A DNA stretch of 64,000 bases from Siphonodentalium dalli (Eukaryota > Mollusca > Scaphopoda > Gadilida > Siphonodentaliidae): positions 155,021,152-155,085,151 of the forward strand of contig CP136066.1 of assembly GCA_032622095.1 (NCBI GenBank). The letters run 5' to 3'. Below the pieces are notes generated by a model, which was not told where the DNA came from, did not search any database, and saw nothing but the letters and a program-made list of their open reading frames with translations. A program made the position numbers and the translations under genes. Below, piece by piece: positions 12,530 to 23,517 of this stretch; positions within the stretch are counted from its first letter, which is position 1, and each line of letters starts with the position of its first letter.

Positions 12530-13748
12530 GGCCAAAGAAAAAAATACTATGTTTCCGTACATCGACCGACCCTAAATATTTTATTTTTTTTACTGTTTTG
12601 ACCACTAATGCTCATAAATATTGATGATCTTTATTTAGTGTGCAAAACACGTGGTTTCTAACATATATCCCTGTGAAAAGTGACCACGAAGTGACAGCTG
12701 TCTCAAAAGCCCCAGGTGTGTGACGGGTTGTGGATTGATGGGCATACATTTTGCAATTTTAATTTCCTGAGAGTAGATCTCCTGCCTGCTTTGTCTTGTT
12801 TTGGGAGACTTATGGAACACTATCAACAGACATGGTGGGTGTGTATATATACATGTACAGAGGTTATCACCATATATGTTAGGGTTATAGCTACTGTTTC
12901 CAAAACCAGGCATGCTCGGTGGGCGTTCTGGCTACCCCCAGACAATGGGATGTAGTCGTCACAATAAAAGTACGGTATAATTGCGGTTCTTATAAAAAGT
13001 TACCCTCGGGCTCCAAATCAAAGTGCAGGCCCAAATAATAGTGTAGGGAGGAAATTCCATTGAAAGTTAATAAAAGTGCAGACCCTAATAATAGTGCAGG
13101 GGGAAGTCTGAGCAAAACATTAACTGTGGTTAAATTATTAAGAAAATTATTTTTATAGTAGGTCAAGCATAGGAATCAACATAGTTGGTGTCATGTGGTG
13201 ATTTATTCAATATTTAAATGTTCACATATATGCCATATCCTTGAATATTTACATGCATAAAGTTATAAGCTCATCATTTTGACATCAGAATCATATAGAA
13301 ATCTTAAGTTTGTGTTGATTTCAATTTTAATAGCCTCAAAATGAATAATAGTGCAGACCCAAATAAGTACTGTGCAGGGGTGAAATTTCCCAAGAAAATA
13401 ATAAAAGTGCATGCATGTTTATTTGGAGCCCAAGAGTAGTGACATCAATTTCTTACCAAAGTTTATAGCCCAATTTATAAAAATGTTGTATGTGAATAAT
13501 AAACAACATACTTAAGCATGAAGTTTGATTTTTTTTTATCAATCTTAATGTGTATTTCCACTGTGCTGATCAAGTAATACTTTCCCCACCGCACAGGTTG
13601 GCATGTTATGTCACTTTGGTCGAGGTAGTTCAATATTTCTGCAGCTGGATTAAAAATATCGAAATAAAATAAAAAAATAAAAATTCCCTACCTACCTACC
13701 CTAATTTTTTCGCTTCGTTACCGAAACATACAATCTTTTTTTCTGGCC
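12530..13748. mobile_element. PIF/Harbinger-like MITE candidate (1219 bp), TAA target duplication
   Basis: The left end GGCCAAAGAAAAAAATACTA matches, in inverted orientation, the right end read from 13748 (GGCCAGAAAAAAAGATTGTA). The inverted similarity extends about 33 bp at roughly 75-80%, including TATGTTTC(C/G)GTA. TAA flanks both ends (12527-12529 and 13749-13751). A 3-bp TWA duplication with GG-starting ends is typical of PIF/Harbinger elements. No transposase frame is visible, and the interior is disrupted by a nested MITE (13001-13438). The small ORFs at 12635-12913 (minus) and 12716-12955 (plus) are unrecognised. Confidence 0.5.
13001..13438. mobile_element. TA-flanked MITE (about 438 bp) nested in the Harbinger-like element
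   Basis: Imperfect inverted ends of 27 bp (about 81% identity; core TACYCTYGGGCTCCAAAT) lie at 13001-13027 and 13412-13438, and the outermost bases on both sides are TA. Inside each end is an AGTGCAGxCCxAATAATAGTG-like motif (13022-13050, 13068-13105, 13345-13370), so the subterminal regions are repetitive. A TA duplication would suit a Tc1/mariner-type or similar element. No ORF. Confidence 0.6.
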
Positions 13749-15190
13749 TAACTGTCTAAACACCTCCTATCGACAGATCATGGATGTTCAAATCTATGGA
13801 CTTTTTGTTTCCAACTATTAAGTGACCAAAAAATTAAATATACTGATAGGGCCAAATAGATCATTTTAAAGGGTTGATCTCAACGCGGTTATGTGGCTAG
13901 CCATAACGGAAATCAGCCGCCCAAATATCCATTTTTCTTAAAATTGGCCACATAAACGTCAGATGTAAGCACGGATGGACGAAGCCCATTTCTATAATCC
14001 CCCGAAAGACAAATAGTTATGAAATTAAGTAGATATACACATCATAACAACTTCATTTATTTAATTTACTTAGCGGTATTACATTGGAAAGTTGAGGCGT
14101 AACATGTTTTTGTTAGCTACATATTAAAAAGTCATGTAGATGGGAACAAGTCATTCTGGGGTCATTAGGCAAAAATAACATGGTGAAATTCAATCCATTA
14201 GCACATTCTATAGGCTGGAGTTAAATTTGTCGTAAAGTTATGGAGGCATATGAATTACAAATCAAATGCAATTTTACAAGTATCTTTAAGATGCATGCTA
14301 AAATAAATGTCCAAGTAAACTTTCACATTGGATGCAGCCCTTGAAATTTGGAAAAATGTCCCACAGCAATTTTTATCTACTATATATTTTGAGACATTCG
14401 TATATATGTGTGTTTATCCTTAATAGACTCAAATACAGTTCAACAGATTGAGCCCAAACTTGCTGTGTAAGGGTAAAAACCCAGAGAAGTGTCATTGGAC
14501 CATTCGCGAGCCCGTGCGACCACTCCTTCACCCGCAATGAGGATTGATGGGTTAATCGCGTGATAGTTAATGAGCGTTCGTATCTGCGGTGTCGTTGTTA
14601 AAGAGCGTTTATATACAATAGTGATGAGCCGATAATCGGAATCGGCCGATTGTGGCACATCCGATTATCGGTACTCCGGTTTCAACATTGGCATTTCCGA
14701 TTGTCTAAATAATAATCAGGTGCTTGTTATTCTTCAATAAACTGTGTTAAATATAACGATGTTTTGTTGAATAAATGACAGTAAAGATGGGGAATGTGTA
14801 ACCAAACACAAATTTGATGATATACAGTCAGGTCCTGCCAAACACAGGTATAAACTCCCGAAAGTACAAGTCACCTGACACATAATTACGTGGTTGACTG
14901 CAGTCACCACGCTTTGACTGCAGTCACCACGCTTCAGTTATTATATATCGGATGAATTAAAATAAATATGTAAAATATCCCGACAAGACCCATTATATAG
15001 TGTAGTGCGTTTACATTTCCCATTGTTCACCAATTAACAACTACTATTCAACGTAGTGACCGCTAATAACCAGTATTCAAACTGATTCCAGGTCAGCCAG
15101 TGACCTCTTATCTAAAAGCCGACTTAATAAACTCAATTGTAGTAACCTCAAATATTGAGAATTCTAATTCGAAGAGAACTATAAGTCAGT
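13749..15190. other. No gene; palindromic CCGATTATCGG cluster and a 20-bp tandem duplication
   Basis: At 14625-14690 there are overlapping palindromes built from CCGATAATCGG, ATCGGCCGATT and CCGATTATCGG, resembling the end of a dispersed element whose other end I could not locate. At about 14893-14935 the 20-mer GACTGCAGTCACCACGCTTT is tandemly duplicated, the second copy incomplete. No convincing coding exon was seen on either strand; the minus frame at 14440-14658 runs across the palindromes and is not credible. Confidence 0.45.
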
Positions 15191-15530
15191 AAAAAATATT
15201 TGTACAAAAGACAATCAAACATGACCTGTACTTTGGTCTGGAAACCGACATAGCAAATTTGGTTCCGATAAAATAAACCAAACTAAAGTTATCATCCGGA
15301 AACATATGCATAAAAATTAAGTTGAAAAAGGTCCATAACCATAATCATCGGGCCGAACCCAAATTTGAACTTTTACTTTGGTATGACTAAGCCACATACT
15401 AAGTTTAGTTGTAATTAAATGATCCAAACTGAAGTTATCATATGGAAACCAAAACAATGACTTAAAATTAGTTTTTCCAAGTCGAAAAAGGTCCATAACT
15501 CCGGAAAAAATAATCGGGCCAAAACCCATA
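15191..15530. repeat. Degenerate tandem copies of the dispersed 170-bp motif leading into the 1540-bp array
   Basis: Landmarks CAAATTTGGTTCCGATAAAA, ACTAAAGTTATCATCCGGAA, AAGTTGAAAAAGGTCCATAA and TTTGAACTT(T/G)xCxT recur about every 140-175 bp. The last copy, beginning at 15531, is also the left part of the first 1540-bp unit, so the larger satellite starts inside this motif chain. Confidence 0.75.
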
Positions 15531-15769
15531 TTTGAACTTGACCTGTAATTTGTTCTGGAAAACGCACCCACCAAATTTGGTTCCAATAAAATAACCCGAA
15601 CTAAAGTTATCAACCGGAAACCAAAAACAGCGGATGGACAGATGGCTAGACAGACTCACATACCAAATATGGTTCTGATCGGAATCCAGGTTGCTCAAAA
15701 GGAGAATTATAATACAAGCTACTAATGGATCTTCAGCCCATATAGCTTCACTATTTAATCTCGTTTCAG

Positions 15770-15977
15770 CTACGACGCCACAAACATCTACAAAAGAAAT
15801 TGGTCACCTTGTGAACGATTCGCCACTTGGTGTGGCAAGTGCCAGATTGCGTCTCCACCAAGTGGAAAAATTCCTTATTTGTGTATGTTTGCCAACCGCA
15901 ATATAAATACAGAGGAAGAACTTTCTTACCCGTATGGAGACGATAAGAATTTGTGGTGGATGCCGGAGAAGAAAAAG
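15770..15977 (+). pseudogene. SET-domain exon copy 1 (in U1), frameshifted
   Basis: This is the same exon-like segment as in U4-U6, preceded by CTCGTTTCAG and followed by AAG|GTAAC. Compared with the intact copies it lacks 5 bases in the AACATATCATCTAC region (about 15787) and 1 base in GTGGACAAAATTCC (about 15867). Both break the SET frame. It also has a serine-to-proline-type change before YG (TACCCGTATGG) and W-W-M in place of W-W-R. It is the most diverged copy and sits at the array edge. Splice sites look intact, so it could still be included in RNA but not decode as SET. Confidence 0.75.
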
Positions 15978-16038
15978 GTAACATACTCCCCCTATTAAGA
16001 TACCTTTAAATTAATATGTTACCACCGTCGCTTTTGTT

Positions 16039-16062
16039 GGGGGGGGGGGGGGGGGGGGGGGG
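16039..16062 (+). repeat. Homopolymer G tract, 24 G (U1)
   Basis: An uninterrupted run of 24 G, 62 bp after the SET exon donor. At the same place U2, U3 and U5 have GGGGTGGGGGG. Such a run can form G-quadruplex DNA and is prone to sequencing-length error. Confidence 0.85.
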
Positions 16063-17070
16063 CTCGTCCACGTTTTAGCTCAAAAGGTGGGTACTGTGCT
16101 TACTCATGATAGCAAAAAATCAGTCAGCCTTCATGCGCCGACCTACCATATTTGTGTATGGAATAAAGATAAAGATGTGTTCTCTTTATATTATTAAGAT
16201 AAAACACCTGATAATAACCAGAACAGGCTTCTCAAAGTACGGCCGGTACCACATATGACGGTACCGGTACTGTGCTAGTACCATGGTTCCGGTACTGTCA
16301 AACCATTTTATAGTTCTAGGTATATCTGGAGGTAATACAGTGCTGAAAAGCACAAGCCACGAACTCGATTCTTAACTTAAACTAATGAAAATTTTATATC
16401 AGAATAAAGCAAATATTTCGGGACATTAGATACAATTTTTGGAATATACTAACGAACTTTCCCGTAGAGTTTAGTGATGCGCAACTGACAACATAGACAA
16501 TTTAATCAATCAAAATGGAACTATTCGTTGCACACGTTTTTTGGTTTTAACTTATTGTTCTTCTATGTGTGATAAACTGATAGAAAGTGTTCCGTAACGT
16601 GACATACATCGGTGGTTTTCACTTCACAATATTCAATCAGAATAAGTGTATTTGCAAAGTCGGTCGGCCATTTTAAATCTAAACAATAATGAGTCAAGTT
16701 AGGCAACAATTTCTCACACGAGTTCCTATACGAAATGTATAAACTATGATGTATATTTAGCATGGTTCGTGGATATTCATTCCCGATTTGATTCTACTAT
16801 GAGGACCATTTAAATTCAAAATGGTCTACCTTATTTACACATTGATACGAGATGTGAAAATGTACGTGTGTACGTGATTAACCAAAATATGAGGGGCCCA
16901 TACTTGTGGCTGTGGTTGTTTGTGAATAAATGATAAGAAATTGTAACTGGGTTTAGTGTATAATTGCCAAAACTGGGCAATAATAAAGGCAAAAACATAA
17001 GTCACAATCACAAATTCCCAACACAAAATAATCTTTGAAGATTAAAACAATATCAGTAATTTGAACTTTG

Positions 17071-17284
17071 CTACGACGCCACAAACATATCATCTACAAA
17101 AGAAATTGGTCACCTTGTGAACGATTCGCCATTTGATGTGGCAAATGCCAGATTGCGTCTCCACCAAGTGGACAAAATTCCTTATTTGTGTATGTTTGCC
17201 AACCGCAATATAAATACAGAGGAAGAGCTTTCTTATTCGTATGGAGACGATAAGAATTTGTGATGGAGGCCGGAGAAGAAAAGG
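17071..17284 (+). pseudogene. SET-domain exon copy 2 (in U2), acceptor lost and nonsense codon
   Basis: The frame of the intact copies is followed, but the second-to-last aromatic region reads N-L-stop-W-R because TGG became TGA at 17261-17263. The 225-bp deletion upstream removes the TTTCAG acceptor; the exon is now preceded by GAACTTTG. The donor side reads AAAAGG|GTAACT, with a one-base change relative to U4-U6. The sequence also has P-F-D-V where the others have P-L-G-V. It is a dead copy on three counts. Confidence 0.8.
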
Positions 17285-17536
17285 GTAACTTACTCCCCCT
17301 ATTAATATACCTTTAAATTAATGTTACCACCGTCGCTTTTGTTGGGGTGGGGGGCTCGTCCACGTTTTAGCTCAAAAAGTGGGTACTGCGCTTACTCATG
17401 ATAACCGCCCTGAGCAAAAATTCAGTCAGCCTTCATGCGCCGACCTACCATATACCATAGTTGTGTATGGAATAAAGATAAAGATGTGTTCTCTTTATAT
17501 TATTAAGATAAAACAGAAAAATAACCAGAACCGGCT

Positions 17537-17612
17537 TCTCAAAGTACCGCCGGTACCACACATGACGGTACCGGTACTGTGCTAGTACCATGGTTCCGGT
17601 ACTGGCAAACCA
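17537..17612. repeat. GGTACC/ACCGGTAC palindrome cluster (representative copy in U2)
   Basis: Overlapping dyads CCGGTACC, GACGGTACCGGTACTG, TAGTACCATGG and TTCCGGTACTGG fall within 75 bp and can form alternative hairpins. An equivalent cluster is in every unit (about 16245, 17545, 19080, 20630, 22165, 23710). U6 has one extra GGTACCGGTT insertion. It may be the remains of a transposon terminus or a protein-binding region; no function can be assigned. Confidence 0.7.
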
Positions 17613-18607
17613 TTTTATAGTTCTAGGTATATCTGGAGGTAATACAGTGCTGAAAAGCACAAGCCACGAACTCGATCCTTAACTTAAACTAATGATAATT
17701 TTATATCAGAATAAAGCAAATATTTCGGGACATTAGATACCATTTTTGGAATATGCTAACGAACTTTCCCGTAGAGTTTAGTGATGCGCAACTGACAACA
17801 TAGACAATTTAATCAATCAAAATGGAACTATTCGTTGCACACGTTTTTTTGGTTTTAACTTATTGTTCTTCTGTGTGTGATAAACTGATAGAAAGTGTTC
17901 CGTAACGTGACAGACATCGGTGGTTTTCACTTCACAATATTCAATCAGAATAAGTGTATTTGCAAAGTCGGTCGGCCATTTTAAATCTAAACAATAATGA
18001 GTCAAGTTAGGCAACAATTTCTCACACGAGTTCCTATACGAAATGTATGAACTATGATGTATATTTAGCATGGTTCGTGGATATTCATTCCCGATTTGAT
18101 TCTACTATGAGTCCCATTTAAATTCAAAATGGTCTACCGTATTTACACATTGATACGAGATGTGAAAAGGTACGTGTGTACGTGATTAACCAAAATATGA
18201 GGGGCCCGTACTTGTGGCTGTGGTTGTTTGTGAATAAATGATAAGAAATTGTAACTGGGTTTAGTGTATAATTGCCACAACTGGGCAATAATAAAGGCAA
18301 AAACATGAGTCACAATCACAAATTCCCAACACAAAATAATCTTTGAAGATTAAAACAATATCAGTAATTTTGAACTTGACCTGTAATTTGTTCTGGAAAA
18401 CGCACACACCAAATTTGGTTCCAATAAAATAACCCGAACTAAAGTTATCAACCGGAAACCAAAAACAGCGGATGGACAGATGGCTAGACAGACTCACATA
18501 CCAAATATGGTTCTGATCGGAATCCAGGTTGCTCAAAAGGAGAATTATAATACAAGCTACTAATGGATCTTCAGCCCATATAGCTTCACTATTTAATCTC
18601 GTTTCAG

Positions 18608-18821
18608 CTACGACGCCACAAACATATCATCTACAAAAGAAATTGGTCACCTTGTGAACGATTCGCCACTTGGTGTGGCAAATGCCAGATTGCGTCTCCA
18701 CCAAGTGGACAAAATTCCTTATTTGTGTATGTTTGCCAACCGCAATATAAATACAGAGGAAGAGCTTTCTTATTCGTATGGAGACGATAAGAATTTGTGA
18801 TGGAGGCCGGAGAAGAAAAGG
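18608..18821 (+). pseudogene. SET-domain exon copy 3 (in U3), nonsense codon
   Basis: The acceptor CTCGTTTCAG is present and the 71-codon frame is intact except for TGA at 18798-18800, the same TGG-to-TGA change as in U2, so the two copies share ancestry for this segment. The donor context is AAAAGG|GTAACT as in U2. Encoded features up to the stop (VNDSP, PYLCMFANRNI, EEELSYSYGDDKNL) match the intact U5 copy. Confidence 0.8.
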
Positions 18822-20141
18822 GTAACTTACTCCCCCTATTAATATACCTTTAAATTAATGTTACCACCGTCGCTTTTGTTGGGGTGGGGGGCTCGTCCAC
18901 GTTTTAGCTCAAAAAGTGGGTACTGCGCTTACTCATGATAACCGCCCTGAGCAAAAATTCAGTCAGCCTTCATGCGCCGACCTACCATATACCATATTTG
19001 TGTATGGAATAAAGATAAAGATGTGTTCTCTTTATATTATTAAGATAAAACAGAAAAATAACCAGAACAGGCTTCTCAAAGTACCGCCGGTACCACACAT
19101 GACGGTACCGGTACTGTGCTAGTACCATGGTTCCGGTACTGGCAAACCATTTTATAGTTCTAGGTATATCTGGAGGTAACACAGTGCTGAAAAGCACAAG
19201 CCACGAACTCGATTCTTAACTTAAACTAATGAAATTTTTTATATCAGAATAAAGCAAATATTTCGGGACATTAGATACCTTTTTTGGAATATGCTAACGA
19301 ACTTTCCCGTAGAGTTTAGTGACGCGCAACTGACAACATAGACAATTTAATCAATCAAAATGGAACTATTCGTTGCACACGTTTTTTTGGTTTTAACTTA
19401 TTGTTCTTCTGTGTGTGATAAACTGATAGAAAGTGTTCCGTAACGTGACATACATCGGTGGTTTTCACTTCACAATATTCGATCAGAATAAGTGTATTTG
19501 CTAAGTCGGTCGGCCATTTTAAATCTAAACAATAATGAGTCAAGTTAGGCAACAATTTCTCACACGAGTTCCTATACGAAATGTATGAACTATGATGTAT
19601 ATTTAGCATGGTTCGTGGATATTTATTCCCGATTTTATTCTAGGAGTCCCATTTAAATTCAAAATGGTCTACCTTATTTACACATTGATACGAGATGTGA
19701 AAAGGTACGTGTGTACGTGAATAACCAAAATGTGAGGGGCCCGTACTTGTGGCTGTGGTTGTTTGTGAATAAATGATAAGAAATTGTAACTGGGTTTAGT
19801 GTATAATTGCCACAACTGGGCAATAATAAAGGCAAAAACATAAGTCACAATCACAAATTCCCAACACAAAATAATCTTTGAAGATTAAAACAATATCAGT
19901 AATTTGAACTTGACCTGTAATTTGTTCTGGAAAACGCACACACCAAATTTGGTTCCAATAAAATAACCCGAACTAAAGTTATCAACCGGAAACCAAAAAC
20001 AGCGGATGGACAGATGGCTAGACAGACTCACATACCAAATATGGTTCTGATCGGAATCCAGGTTGCTCAAAAGGAGAATTATAATACAAGCTACTAATGG
20101 ATCTTCAGCCCATATAGCTTCACTATTTAATCTCGTTTCAG

Positions 20142-20355
20142 CTACGACGCCACAAACATATCATCTACAAAAGAAATTGGTCACCTTGTGAACGATTCGC
20201 CACTTGGTGTGGCAAATTCCAGATTGCGTCTCCACCAAGTGGACAAAATTCCTTATTTGTGTATGTTTGCCAACGGCAATATAAATACAGAGGAAGAGCT
20301 TTCTTATTCGTATGGAGACGATAAGAATTTGTGGTGGAGGCCGGAGAAGAAAAAG
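20142..20355 (+). CDS. SET-domain (lysine methyltransferase-like) exon, copy 4, intact
   Basis: A 214-bp segment bounded by TTTCAG and AAG|GTAACA. It has one leading base plus 71 open codons, that is, entry in mid-codon and exit at a codon boundary. The peptide contains GHLVNDSPLGVAN near residues 13-25, IPYLCMFAN near 36-44 and EEELSYSYGDDKNLWWR near 50-66. This is the layout of the C-terminal half of SET domains: the N-H-S region (here N-D-S), the hydrophobic strand before the pseudoknot, the E-E-L-x-Y-x-Y motif with the catalytic tyrosine, and a trailing W-W. KMT5A-like and related invertebrate SET proteins are the closest comparison I know. The S-adenosylmethionine-binding N-terminal half must lie in exons outside this window or is absent. 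Whether it is transcribed is not known. It is identical, as far as I can see, to the U6 copy. Confidence 0.65.
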
Positions 20356-20415
20356 GTAACATACTCCCCTATTAATATACCTTTAAATTAATATGTTACC
20401 ACCGTCGCTTTTGTT

Positions 20416-20437
20416 GGGGGGGGGGGGGGGGGGGGGG
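20416..20437 (+). repeat. Homopolymer G tract, 22 G (U4)
   Basis: Uninterrupted G run at the equivalent position of U4. Its presence in U4 and U6, with T-interrupted versions in U3 and U5, follows the alternating higher-order pattern. Confidence 0.85.
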
Positions 20438-21690
20438 CTCGTCCACGTTTTAGCTCAAAAAGTGGGTACTGCGCTTACTCATGATAACCGCCCTGAGCAA
20501 AAATTCAGTCAGCCTTCATGCGCCGACCTACCATATACCATATTTGTGTATGAAATAAAGATAAAGATGTGTTCTCTTTATATTATTAAGATAAAACAGA
20601 AAAATAACCAGAACAGGCTTCTCAAAGTACCGCCGGTACCACACATGGCGGTACCGGTACTGTGCTAGTACCATGGTTCCGGTACTGGCAAACCATTTTA
20701 TAGTTCTAGGTATATCTGGAGGTAATACAGTGCTGAAAAGCACAAGCCACGAACTCGATCCTTAACTTAAACTAATGATAATTTTATATCAGAATAAAGC
20801 AAATATTTCGGGACATTAGATACCATTTTTGGAATATGCTAACGAACTTTCCCGTAGAGTTTAGTGATGCGCAACTGACAACATAGACAATTTAATCAAT
20901 CAAAATGGAACTATTCGTTGCACACGTTTTTTTGGTTTTAACTTATTGTTCTTCTGTGTGTGATAAACTGATAGAAAGTGTTCCGTAACGTGACAGACAT
21001 CGGTGGTTTTCACTTCACAATATTCAATCAGAATAAGTGTATTTGCAAAGTCGGTCGGCCATTTTAAATCTAAACAATAATGAGTCAAGTTAGGCAACAA
21101 TTTCTCACACGAGTTCCTATACGAAATGTATGAACTATGATGTATATTTAGCATGGTTCGTGGATATTCATTCCCGATTTGATTCTACTATGAGTCCCAT
21201 TTAAATTCAAAATGGTCTACCGTATTTACACATTGATACGAGATGTGAAAAGGTACGTGTGTACGTGATTAACCAAAATATGAGGGGCCCGTACTTGTGG
21301 CTGTGGTTGTTTGTGAATAAATGATAAGAAATTGTAACTGGGTTTAGTGTATAATTGCCACAACTGGGCAATAATAAAGGCAAAAACATGAGTCACAATC
21401 ACAAATTCCCAACACAAAATAATCTTTGAAGATTAAAACAATATCAGTAATTTTGAACTTGACCTGTAATTTGTTCTGGAAAACGCACACACCAAATTTG
21501 GTTCCAATAAAATAACCCGAACTAAAGTTATCAACCGGAAACCAAAAACAGCGGATGGACAGATGGCTAGACAGACTCACATACCAAATATGGTTCTGAT
21601 CGGAATCCAGGTTGCTCAAAAGGAGAATTATAATACAAGCTACTAATGGATCTTCAGCCCATATAGCTTCACTATTTAATCTCGTTTCAG

Positions 21691-21904
21691 CTACGACGCC
21701 ACAAACATATCATCTACAAAAGAAATTGGTCACCTTGTGAACGATTCGCCACTTGGTGTGGCAAATGCCAGATTGCGTCTCCACCAAGTGGACAAAATTC
21801 CTTATTTGTGTATGTTTGCCAACCGCAATATAAATACAGAGGAAGAGCTTTCTTATTCGTATGGAGACGATAAAAATTTGTGGTGGAGGCCGGAGAAGAA
21901 AAAG
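21691..21904 (+). CDS. SET-domain exon, copy 5, intact
   Basis: Same boundaries (TTTCAG upstream, AAG|GTAACA downstream) and 71 open codons. It differs from copies 4 and 6 by N-A-R for N-S-R (about residue 26) and F-A-N-R-N for F-A-N-G-N (about residue 45), plus a silent AAG-to-AAA change before AATTTG. The W-W-R-P-E-K-K-K tail is intact, unlike its sister copy in U3. The acidic residue D replaces the usual H after the conserved N in the SET N-H motif in all copies, which may affect activity. Status as real coding exon or satellite passenger cannot be decided from sequence alone. Confidence 0.62.
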
Positions 21905-23226
21905 GTAACATACTCCCCCCATTAATATACCTTTAAATTAATATGTTACCACCGTCGCTTTTGTTGGGGTGGGGGGCTCATCCACGTTTTAGCTCAAAAA
22001 GTGGGTACTGCGCTTACTCATGATAACCGCCCTGAGCAAAAATTCAGTCAGCCTTCATGCGCCGACCTACCATATACCATATTTGTGTATGGAATAAAGA
22101 TAAAGATGTGTTCTCTTTATATTATTAAGATAAAACAGAAAAATAACCAGAACAGGCTTCTCAAAGTACCGCCGGTACCACACATGACGGTACCGGTACT
22201 GTGCTAGTACCATGGTTCCGGTACTGGCAAACCATTTTATAGTTCTAGGTATATCTGGAGGTAACACAGTGCTGAAAAGCACAAGCCACGAACTCGATTC
22301 TTAACTTAAACTAATGAAAATTTTTATATCAGAATAAAGCAAATATTTCGGGACATTAGATACCTTTTTTGGAATATGCTAACGAACTTTCCCGTAGAGT
22401 TTAGTGATGCGCAACTGACAACATAGACAATTTAATCAATCAAAATGGAACTATTCGTTGCACACGTTTTTTTGGTTTTAACTTATTGTTCTTCTGTGTG
22501 TGATAAACTGATAGAAAGTGTTCCGTAACGTGACATACATCGGTGGTTTTCACTTCACAATATTCGATCAGAATAAGTGTATTTGCTAAGTCGGTCGGCC
22601 ATTTTAAATCTAAACAATAATGAGTCAAGTTAGGCAACAATTTCTCACACGAGTTCCTATACGAAATGTATGAACTATGATGTATATTTAGCATGGTTCG
22701 TGGATATTTATTCCCGATTTTATTCTAGGAGTCCCATTTAAATTCAAAATGGTCTACCTTATTTACACATTGATACGAGATGTGAAAAGGTACGTGTGTA
22801 CGTGAATAACCAAAATGTGAGGGGCCCGTACTTGTGGCTGTGGTTGTTTGTGAATAAATGATAAGAAATTGTAACTGGGTTTAGTGTATAATTGCCACAA
22901 CTGGGCAATAATAAAGGCAAAAACATAAGTCACAATCACAAATTCCCAACACAAAATAATCTTTGAAGATTAAAACAATATCAGTAATTTGAACTTGACC
23001 TGTAATTTGTTCTGGAAAACGCACACACCAAATTTGGTTCCAATAAAATAACCCGAACTAAAGTTATCAACCGGAAACCAAAAACAGCGGATGGACAGAT
23101 GGCTAGACAGACTCACATACCAAATATGGTTCTGATCGGAATCCAGGTTGCTCAAAAGGAGAATTATAATACAAGCTACTAATGGATCTTCAGCCCATAT
23201 AGCTTCACTATTTAATCTCGTTTCAG

Positions 23227-23440
23227 CTACGACGCCACAAACATATCATCTACAAAAGAAATTGGTCACCTTGTGAACGATTCGCCACTTGGTGTGGCAA
23301 ATTCCAGATTGCGTCTCCACCAAGTGGACAAAATTCCTTATTTGTGTATGTTTGCCAACGGCAATATAAATACAGAGGAAGAGCTTTCTTATTCGTATGG
23401 AGACGATAAGAATTTGTGGTGGAGGCCGGAGAAGAAAAAG
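23227..23440 (+). CDS. SET-domain exon, copy 6, intact, closest to the array end
   Basis: Same exon architecture: acceptor CTCGTTTCAG, 71 open codons with N-S-R and F-A-N-G-N variants as in copy 4, donor AAG|GTAACA. It is the last copy before the unique downstream sequence, and so the one best placed to splice to downstream exons such as the candidate at 25151-25181, whose phase is compatible. If the array interrupts a functioning gene, this or copy 4 or 5 is likely the exon used. No promoter, polyadenylation signal or upstream SET exon was recognised in the window. Confidence 0.65.
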
Positions 23441-23500
23441 GTAACATACTCCCCTATTAATATACCTTTAAATTAATATGTTACCACCGTCGCTTTTGTT

Positions 23501-23517
23501 GGGGGGGGGGGGGGGGG
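23501..23517 (+). repeat. Homopolymer G tract, 17 G (U6)
   Basis: Uninterrupted G run in U6, shorter than in U1 and U4. True length is uncertain because homopolymers are error-prone. Confidence 0.85.
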
